Positions 57,270 through 64,000 of a stretch of DNA of 64,000 nt are shown here, piece after piece (the stretch's first letter is position 1; every line of letters starts with the position of its first letter). The DNA is from Streptococcus oralis (GTDB taxonomy: Bacteria; Bacillota; Bacilli; Lactobacillales; Streptococcaceae), in assembly GCF_001578705.1 (NCBI RefSeq), contig NZ_KQ969037.1:939180-1003179 (forward strand), given 5' to 3'. Both the position numbers and the translations under genes were made by a program. A model generated the notes under the pieces. That model worked only from the letters and a program-made list of their open reading frames with translations. It ran no database searches and was not told the origin of the DNA.

Positions 57270-58197
57270 CAAATCGTTCTCCTACAGTCAATGTCCGTCC
57301 CACTCCATTGAGGAAGGAAGCAATGTCCATCTTAGGCTTCCCAGCTGGCTGCACTTGCTTGAGAGACAGAGCCCCTTCTGCCGTAGCGACAATCAATTCC
57401 TTCTTGCCAATTGAGAGGATCTCGCCTGGAGCTCCCTGACCTTCTACAGGTAGGGCTTCATAGATCTTAAAGCGGTCTCCCTTGAGAAAAGTATGGGCAA
57501 CAGGCCATGGATTCATCCCTCGGATTTGGTTAAAGAGTTGACGGTTAGTTTTAGTCCAATCCAGTCTTTCTTCCTCTGGCTTGATATTTGGCGAGAAAGT
57601 GACTTGACTAGGATCTTGTGGTTCAGGTTGGATTTCTCCTGCTAGATAGCCAGGTAGCGTATCCAAAAGCAAATCGCGACCAACGATTGCTAATTTTTCA
57701 AACAAGGTGCCGACATTGTCCTCATCTGTGATGGGGATGCTGCGACGAGAAATCATATCCCCTGCATCCATTTCCTTAACCATCTCCATAATGGTCACAC
57801 CAGCTTCCTCATCCCCCTGAATCAAGGCATAATGAATAGGGGCGCCACCACGGTATTTGGGAAGGAGGGAAGCATGAACGTTGACTGCAAAATCCATGCT
57901 ATCAAGAAGTTCACTTGGGAGAAACTGCCCAAAAGCAGCAGTGATAATTCCATCTGCCCCTAGCTTCATAATGGCTTCCATCTCTGGGCTTCCAGATAAT
58001 TTTTCAGGTTGGTAGATGGGAAGACCAGCTTCTTTGGCAGCCTGCTTGACTGGGGTTTCTTGGATTACTTTTTTACGGCCGACAGCGCGGTCTGGCTGGG
58101 TCACAGCAGCTAGAATCTCGTAACGATCATCTGATAACAACCCCTTCAAAACTGTTGCTGAAAAATCGGGAGTCCCCATAAAGATTAGTTTTGTCAT
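57262..58197 (-). CDS. fmt: Methionyl-tRNA formyltransferase
   Basis: The protein has 311 residues. It formylates initiator methionyl-tRNA with 10-formyl-THF. Catalytic-site phrases: [10 protein letters not shown] near residue 8, [20 protein letters not shown] near 108 (Asn, His) and [14 protein letters not shown] near 178. It has the C-terminal OB-type tRNA-binding domain. AAGGAG precedes the start. It lies between priA and rsmB on the same strand. Confidence 0.97.
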   Translation of the reverse strand: MTKLIFMGTPDFSATVLKGLLSDDRYEILAAVTQPDRAVGRKKVIQETPVKQAAKEAGLPIYQPEKLSGSPEMEAIMKLGADGIITAAFGQFLPSELLDSMDFAVNVHASLLPKYRGGAPIHYALIQGDEEAGVTIMEMVKEMDAGDMISRRSIPITDEDNVGTLFEKLAIVGRDLLLDTLPGYLAGEIQPEPQDPSQVTFSPNIKPEEERLDWTKTNRQLFNQIRGMNPWPVAHTFLKGDRFKIYEALPVEGQGAPGEILSIGKKELIVATAEGALSLKQVQPAGKPKMDIASFLNGVGRTLTVGERFGD

Positions 58198-58209
58198 TTC
58201 TTCTCCTTC

Positions 58210-60606
58210 TTATAAAAATTGCTGCGGCTCATGGTCAATGCTGAGACGAAGCTCGCTATTTTCCCGTTCTTGAGTCAAGACCAAAACTCGATTGAGAGTT
58301 GGACCTAGCTCATCTTCTAAACGGTATTTAATCAAAATCTGGTAATGATAAAGGTTGTGGGTACGGGCGATGGGTTTTGGCGTCGGTCCAAGGATTTTAC
58401 TAGTTTCCGATAATCCTGAGCGCAAAATCCCCATGACTTCATAGGCTCGTTTGACAACCTCTTCTTCTTTCTTGTGAGAGAGGGTAATCCCAATAGTAAA
58501 ATAATAAGGCGGGTAGCCGAGTTGGCGCCTGATGCCCATTTCATAAGTGTAAAATCCTTCGTAGTCCTGATCCTTGGCAAATCGAATAGCATAGTGCTCA
58601 GGATTGTAAGACTGGATCAAGACCTGACCAGCCTTTTCTGCACGACCTGCACGGCCTGCCACCTGAGTTAAGAGCTGGAAGGTTCTCTCAGAAGAACGGA
58701 AATCAGGCAGATTCAAGGCCGTATCTGCATTTAGAACCCCGACCAAAGTCACATTGGGAAAATCCAAGCCCTTGGCAATCATCTGAGTTCCCAACAAGAT
58801 ATCTGCTTCCCCTCGGCCAAACTGGTCAAGAAGAGCTTGGTGACTGCCTTTCTTGCGGGTCGTATCCACATCCATCCGCAGAATGCGGGCCTGAGGAAAG
58901 AGCTCTGACAGCTCATCGTAGGCTTTCTGAGTCCCTGTACCGTAGTAACGAATACTGCGGCTCTGACAGTTGGGACAGACATGAGGAATCCCCTTAGAAA
59001 AGCCACAGTAATGGCAGTTCATGGTCTTGGTATCCATGTGGAGAGTCAGAGAAATATCACAGTTGGGGCAGCTATCCACAGTACCACACTCCCGACACAT
59101 AACAAAGCTAGAATAACCTCGTCGGTTGAGCATGAGGACCACCTGCTCTTTTTTATCCAAACGGTCTTGGATGGCTTCTAGCAAAGGAGGCGTAAAGTTT
59201 GACGTCTCATTCTGCCCAATATAGTCCCGAAAGTCAATCACTTGAACCTCAGGAATAGTGGCCAAAGGATTGGCCCGTTGGGTCAGGCGTAAGTGTTGAT
59301 AGACACCTTTTCCAGCCCGCGCACGGCTTTCCAGACTTGGTGTCGCTGAACCAAGAACTAGGGCTGCTTGATTGTACTGGGCCCGTAGAATGGCGACCTC
59401 TCTAGCATGATAACGGGGATTGCTGTCTTGTTTGTAGCTAGCTTCATGCTCTTCATCGATAATCATGACACCTAGATTTTTCAAAGGAGCAAAGATAGCT
59501 GATCGAGCGCCAACAACAACTTGGGCATCGCCACGCTCAACCTTGCGCCATTCGTCGTACTTTTCACCATTAGACAGGCCTGAGTGGAGAATAGCTACTT
59601 TCTCACCAAATCGAGCAATAAAACGCTCCGTCATTTGTGGCGTCAGAGAAATCTCAGGCACCAGCAAAATAGCCGTCTTACCCTTATCCAAGGCTCCTTG
59701 GATAATCTGCAAGTAAACCTCCGTTTTCCCACTTCCTGTAATCCCTTGAAGGAGGAATGGAGGCTGTTGACTACCAATAGCACTGACAACCGCATCGCGA
59801 GCTTGTCTTTGCTCTGGGTTCAGCTCCAAAGGTGTACTTGCTTCAATGCCTTCAAAATAAGCAGCTGAACGTTGCACTTCCTTTTGGACTATGGATACAG
59901 CACCTTGTTCCACAAAGAAGTTGACTTGCTCGCGTGAGTAGAATTCTAACAAACTAGCCAGAGGAGCACTTTCAGGATGAGACAGCAAATAGTCTCTCAG
60001 CTCTGCCTTTTTCTTAGCACGCGCAGAAATCTCAATCTGCTCTAGTCGAGTAGCATCAACCTCATACCAAGACTGGGTCTTGACCTTCTTTTGATCGACT
60101 GCCTGGTATTCTAAGCGGAGTAGCCCTTTTCTGGTCAAGCGCATCATTTCTGCCTGTTTGGCAAGGTCTAGAGAAGAAAAGACTAGCGAATCTTCTGAAC
60201 CAAACAGACGCTCTCGATCTGCCTGACTCAGACCTTCCAGAGGATAGAGAATCTTATCATAACTGGAGTTTAAAAATCCAGGCAACATGGCTTTTAGGAT
60301 GGAGATTTTGTAAGAAAAGACGGACTTGCGTAACTCCTCAGCCAGCCAGAGTTGCTCTTGAGTCAAGACGGGAGAAAAGTCTAGCACCTCTGCAATCTCC
60401 TTCAAGTCCTGACCTTCCATCTCTTCATCCGACTGGGACTCCAGGCCAAGCACAATCCCTTGTATCAAACGATTGCCTTTGCCAAAAGGAACATGGACCC
60501 GCATACCGACTTCCAGCATTTCTACAAATTCCTCAGGGATCTTGTAACTATAAGGCTGGTCCGTCTGCATCAGGGGAACATCCACAATAATCTTTGCGAT
60601 TGCCAT
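58210..60606 (-). CDS. priA: Primosomal protein N' (replication restart helicase)
   Basis: The protein has 798 residues. It restarts collapsed replication forks. The N-terminal DNA-binding domain is followed by the helicase with Walker A GITGSGKTEVYLQ (near residue 290) and DEEH (Walker B), ATPSLESRA, and the zinc cluster CRECGTVDSCPNCDISLTLH and CHYCGFSKGIPHVCPNCQ (about 505-550). The late motifs GTQMIAKGLDFPNV and QVAGRAGRAEK are standard. It starts after rpoZ, with GAGGAGG before the ATG. Confidence 0.97.
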   Translation of the reverse strand: MAIAKIIVDVPLMQTDQPYSYKIPEEFVEMLEVGMRVHVPFGKGNRLIQGIVLGLESQSDEEMEGQDLKEIAEVLDFSPVLTQEQLWLAEELRKSVFSYKISILKAMLPGFLNSSYDKILYPLEGLSQADRERLFGSEDSLVFSSLDLAKQAEMMRLTRKGLLRLEYQAVDQKKVKTQSWYEVDATRLEQIEISARAKKKAELRDYLLSHPESAPLASLLEFYSREQVNFFVEQGAVSIVQKEVQRSAAYFEGIEASTPLELNPEQRQARDAVVSAIGSQQPPFLLQGITGSGKTEVYLQIIQGALDKGKTAILLVPEISLTPQMTERFIARFGEKVAILHSGLSNGEKYDEWRKVERGDAQVVVGARSAIFAPLKNLGVMIIDEEHEASYKQDSNPRYHAREVAILRAQYNQAALVLGSATPSLESRARAGKGVYQHLRLTQRANPLATIPEVQVIDFRDYIGQNETSNFTPPLLEAIQDRLDKKEQVVLMLNRRGYSSFVMCRECGTVDSCPNCDISLTLHMDTKTMNCHYCGFSKGIPHVCPNCQSRSIRYYGTGTQKAYDELSELFPQARILRMDVDTTRKKGSHQALLDQFGRGEADILLGTQMIAKGLDFPNVTLVGVLNADTALNLPDFRSSERTFQLLTQVAGRAGRAEKAGQVLIQSYNPEHYAIRFAKDQDYEGFYTYEMGIRRQLGYPPYYFTIGITLSHKKEEEVVKRAYEVMGILRSGLSETSKILGPTPKPIARTHNLYHYQILIKYRLEDELGPTLNRVLVLTQERENSELRLSIDHEPQQFL

Positions 60607-60671
60607 CTTCTCACCTCCTCCTTGTCAGTAAATTCTTGCAATAGAAAAAATAAGATTGAGTCCCCCCAACC

Positions 60672-60986
60672 TTAAATTTTTTCACCATCTTCTTTTTCTT
60701 TAGCGATTTGCTCTTTGATTTTCTTTTCTTCTTCTTCTTTGCGGCGTTTTTCTTCTTCAATACGGAGACGAACCGCTTCACGTTTTCCTTCTGGATCTGG
60801 GTGAATGGTTACATTTCCTGACTCGATTTCTTCCAAAGCACGAAGAGTTGATTTTTCAGACTTAAACTCTTGAGTTGCTGGCGCACCTGCTTCTAGTTCG
60901 TGGGCACGTTTTGCTTCCAAGATTACGAGTGAATATTTTGATGGCACCTTGTCGAGCAAGGTATCAATAGAGGGTTTTAACATCAT
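60672..60986 (-). CDS. rpoZ: RNA polymerase subunit omega
   Basis: The protein has 104 residues. The omega core [20 protein letters not shown] is followed by [15 protein letters not shown], the conserved RAREL-like motif. It aids assembly of the beta' subunit. The C-terminal tail of about 35 residues is Lys/Glu-rich, as usual in streptococci. The first two codons are both ATG, so the start is uncertain by one codon. It lies between gmk and priA. Confidence 0.93.
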   Translation of the reverse strand: MMLKPSIDTLLDKVPSKYSLVILEAKRAHELEAGAPATQEFKSEKSTLRALEEIESGNVTIHPDPEGKREAVRLRIEEEKRRKEEEEKKIKEQIAKEKEDGEKI

Positions 60987-61010
60987 TTGCTTGTACCTGT
61001 TTCCTATAGT

Positions 61011-61703
<693 letters not shown>

Positions 61704-61740
61704 TTATCCTTCTACAGTCTTTCTATCTAGTGTAACAAAA

Positions 61741-61768
61741 AAGCAGTAATTTTTCAACTGCTCTTTCT
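61741..61768 (-). terminator. Terminator of rny
   Basis: The arms AGCAGT / ACTGCT around an AT-rich loop are followed on the minus strand by a T-run. It lies right after the rny stop. Confidence 0.75.
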
Positions 61769-61771
61769 TAT

Positions 61772-63385
61772 TTATTTAGCATAATCTACTGCACGAAGTT
61801 CGCGGATCACGGTTACCTTGATATTTCCTGGGTAATCGAGATTGTTTTCAATTTTCTCACGAACTTTGTGAGCCAAGATTGTGACTTTGTCGTCCTTGAT
61901 TTGTCCTGGATTAACCATGATACGGATTTCACGTCCTGCTTGAAGGGCAAAGCTATTTTGCACTCCTTCAAAGCCATTGGCGATTTCTTCCAAATCATGG
62001 AGACGCTTGATATAGCTTTCAAGAGACTCGCTACGAGCACCTGGACGCGCTGCACTCAAGGCATCTGCTGCAGCAACAATCACTGCAATGACACTTTCGG
62101 GTTCGACATCGCCGTGGTGGCTAGCAATGGTATTCACCACAACTGGGTGTTCCTTGTACTTACGAGCCAACTCTGTACCAATCTCAACGTGGCTACCTTC
62201 AACCTCGCGGTCAATAGCTTTCCCGATGTCGTGAAGGAATCCAGCACGACGAGCAAGAGCTGCATTTTCACCAAGTTCACTCGCAATGATACCAGATAAC
62301 TTAGCAACTTCAATCGAATGACGCAAGACATTTTGTCCATATGAAGTACGGAACTGCAAGCGTCCCATGATTTTCATCAAGTCTGGATGGAGGTTTGGCG
62401 CACCAATCTCATAGGCAGCAGCCTCACCATATTCGCGGATTTTATTGTCAATCTCCTGACGGTTTTTCTCCACCAACTCCTCGATACGAGCTGGGTGGAT
62501 ACGGCCATCCTTGAGCAACATTTCCATGGTCATACGAGCAATTTCACGACGAATCGGATCAAATCCTGACAAGGTTACCACTTCCGGTGTATCGTCGATA
62601 ATCACATCAACCCCTGTCAAACTTTCAAAGGTACGAATGTTTCGACCTTCACGACCGATAATGCGCCCCTTCATGGTATCATCTGGTAGGTGAACCGTCG
62701 AGTTTGTTGACTCTGCTACATAGTCACCAGCGATACGCTGCATAGCCTGAACCAAGATATCTTTCGCAATCTTGTCTGAACGTTCCTTCACTTCTTGCTC
62801 AGCCTCACGAATGCGGCTAGCAATTTCCTTGCTCAAATTTTCCTCTGTCTGAGCCAAGATAATATCTCGAGCCTCACTCTGGGAAAGGGAACCGATACGT
62901 TCAAGTTCAGCTTCTTTTTGTCTTTCGACTTCCTCTAATTGCTCTTCACGTGCATCAAGGTTTTTTGCTCTATCAGAAATACTTTGTTCTTTTTGTTCAA
63001 GTGTTTTTTCTTTGTTCGTCAAATTGTCGTCCTTACGGTCAAGGCTCGCAGCTCTCTCCGTCAAACGACTTTCAATTTGCTTGAGCTCCTGACGTTCTGA
63101 CTTAAATTCAGCGTCCACTTCTTCACGGTATTTTCTGGCTTCCTCTTTGGCCTCCAATAGTGCTTCTTTTTTAAGAGACTTGCTTTCGCTCTTGGCTTCA
63201 TTTAGCAATAAATCCGCTTCGCGCTCAGCTTGTCCTCGTAAATTAGTTGCTTCTTGTTCAGCATTTAGAAGCATCAACTCTGCAGCTTCTTGAGATGATT
63301 TCATCTTAGCTGAGATGCTGACATATCCAATGACTAAACCAATGATGACGGCAAAAACAACAATCGCAATGGTCATGATTTCCAT
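61772..63385 (-). CDS. rny: Ribonuclease Y
   Basis: The protein has 537 residues. It is the main membrane-bound endonuclease that starts mRNA decay. An N-terminal membrane segment (about 4-24) is followed by a long coiled coil (about 30-215) rich in Glu and Lys. A KH domain ([19 protein letters not shown], about 240-260) and an HD phosphodiesterase domain ([20 protein letters not shown], about 378-397) complete it. A promoter lies about 50 bases upstream. Confidence 0.96.
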   Translation of the reverse strand: MEIMTIAIVVFAVIIGLVIGYVSISAKMKSSQEAAELMLLNAEQEATNLRGQAEREADLLLNEAKSESKSLKKEALLEAKEEARKYREEVDAEFKSERQELKQIESRLTERAASLDRKDDNLTNKEKTLEQKEQSISDRAKNLDAREEQLEEVERQKEAELERIGSLSQSEARDIILAQTEENLSKEIASRIREAEQEVKERSDKIAKDILVQAMQRIAGDYVAESTNSTVHLPDDTMKGRIIGREGRNIRTFESLTGVDVIIDDTPEVVTLSGFDPIRREIARMTMEMLLKDGRIHPARIEELVEKNRQEIDNKIREYGEAAAYEIGAPNLHPDLMKIMGRLQFRTSYGQNVLRHSIEVAKLSGIIASELGENAALARRAGFLHDIGKAIDREVEGSHVEIGTELARKYKEHPVVVNTIASHHGDVEPESVIAVIVAAADALSAARPGARSESLESYIKRLHDLEEIANGFEGVQNSFALQAGREIRIMVNPGQIKDDKVTILAHKVREKIENNLDYPGNIKVTVIRELRAVDYAK

Positions 63386-63433
63386 GTTTTTACCTCATTA
63401 AATTTGTTTATCGAATGACATACATTCCTTAAT

Positions 63434-63462
63434 ATTCTATCATAAAAAACCGATTTCCACAA
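63434..63462 (-). promoter_or_regulatory. Promoter of rny
   Basis: On the minus strand TTGTGG (63462-63457) and TAGAAT (63439-63434) are 17 bases apart and lie about 50 bases before the rny start. Confidence 0.65.
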
Positions 63463-63930
63463 ACCCAAATTGAAGAGTTTTGTGTGAATTTTTGAAGAAA
63501 ATCCTTATATTTTCAAGCAAAATTAAGATTCTTTAAAAATTTAAATTTTCATGAAAGCCAAGGCAAAAAAGAGCAATCACCCACCAAATACTACTTCTAC
63601 AAACGCCTTAGAGAAAGTTCAGGAACAAGTGAAAGCGGTTCACTGTAGACAGATTTAACAGCCAGATCCCATCATCACACTACTTCAAAATACCAAAATT
63701 ATACTGAATAAATTTCACATATTCCAACATATCAGTCGCGCTATAATAAAGCCTTTTATCCTCAAATTTTCAGGGAAACTTTAACACCTTGTAAGATTGA
63801 CAGCCAGACGTTGACTTGTTCTGGTAAACTTCGCCATTAGTTGAAAGCAATCAGCAAGAATATAAGATGTCTAGTATTTGATTTTCAAAATTTCAAAAAT
63901 TTAGAATGATAATTCTCGTCACTTTGAATG
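63463..63930. other. Intergenic region, no recognisable gene
   Basis: No reading frame here looks like a real gene. A short plus-strand frame at 63551 begins MKAKAKKSNHPPNTTSTN and ends within 36 codons, so it is probably chance or decayed sequence. A minus-strand promoter-like pair, TTGGAA (63729-63724) and TATAAT (63705-63700), is spaced by 18 bases. No insertion sequence ends were recognised. It could hold a small RNA or decayed coding DNA. Confidence 0.5.
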
Positions 63931-63937
63931 TTAAAAA

Positions 63938-63965
63938 AGAGAGAAGCAATCTGATTCTCTCTCAT
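63938..63965 (-). terminator. Terminator of the gene entering from the right
   Basis: The arms GAGAGAA / TTCTCTC with a 9-base loop are followed on the minus strand by TTTTTT. Confidence 0.85.
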
Positions 63966-63971
63966 GCTTAG

Positions 63972-64000
63972 TTAGATCTCACCCTCTACAGTTGACAAAG
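63972..64000 (-). CDS. C-terminal end of an unidentified gene (cut by window edge)
   Basis: The minus-strand frame entering from the right edge ends LSTVEGEI with a TAA stop at 63974-63972. The strong terminator at 63938-63965, just beyond it, supports a real gene end on this strand. With only eight residues the product cannot be named. Other frames of this stretch also stop quickly, so the choice of frame rests on the stop position relative to the terminator. Confidence 0.45.

Overview
The window is a chromosomal segment of a Streptococcus of the Mitis group. The evidence is the gene content: psaBCA-tpx with its DtxR-type regulator PsaR, the bifunctional stringent-response enzyme followed by dtd, the mevalonate genes mvaS-mvaA, the scr sucrose locus, the stkP/phpP kinase-phosphatase pair in a rsmB-fmt-priA-rpoZ-gmk-rny neighbourhood, and a two-component pair of the pneumococcal TCS01 type. 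Streptococcus pneumoniae is the nearest well-known relative, but the StkP homologue has three PASTA repeats where the pneumococcal protein has four, so a commensal relative is more likely. No rRNA, tRNA, CRISPR array or intact insertion sequence was seen.

Layout. 1-4.4 kb: esterase (cut by the left edge), RNase J2 and RecJ. 4.5-6.7 kb: an NAD(P)-binding protein and an Rrf2 regulator, each behind a matching operator, then a phosphoesterase. 6.8-10.1 kb: a small membrane protein, then a threonine T-box leading a P-loop kinase gene and thrS. 10.2-13.7 kb: a DUF389 membrane protein, a frameshifted small membrane-protein gene and the two-component pair. 13.9-17.3 kb: a TetR regulator with a 28-bp palindromic operator, a membrane-anchored reductase-like protein, a lipase-like protein and an MBL hydrolase. 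17.3-23.8 kb: pepO, manganese transport psaBCA, tpx, psaR and a small membrane protein. 23.8-29.2 kb: dtd, relA, msmK, a PucR-like regulator and mrnC. 29.2-38.4 kb: cysS, two small enzymes, cysE, pnp, metF and metE.

38.4-43.0 kb is the accessory-looking stretch: a HigBA-type toxin-antitoxin pair, a DUF1722/TIGR02328-like pair, an AT-rich STAS-GHKL ATPase gene followed by a small frameshifted gene, an alpha-helical protein of unknown function, and three imperfect direct repeats in front of a VTT-family membrane protein. The GHKL-ATPase locus is the best candidate here for an undescribed system.

43.0-49.4 kb is the sucrose locus: fructokinase and PTS enzyme II leftward, sucrose-6-phosphate hydrolase and its LacI-type repressor rightward. 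From 49.4 kb to the end nearly everything lies on the minus strand: mvaA/mvaS, a split ThrE-type exporter, stkP/phpP, rsmB, fmt, priA, rpoZ, gmk and rny. The last 0.6 kb holds no recognisable gene except the probable 3' end of one entering from the right.

Regulation visible in the DNA: a T-box (thrS), a Met-box (metEF), a PsaR-type site (psa), paired Rrf2 and TetR operators, LacI-type sites (scr), a degenerate cre-like site (msmK) and many intrinsic terminators.
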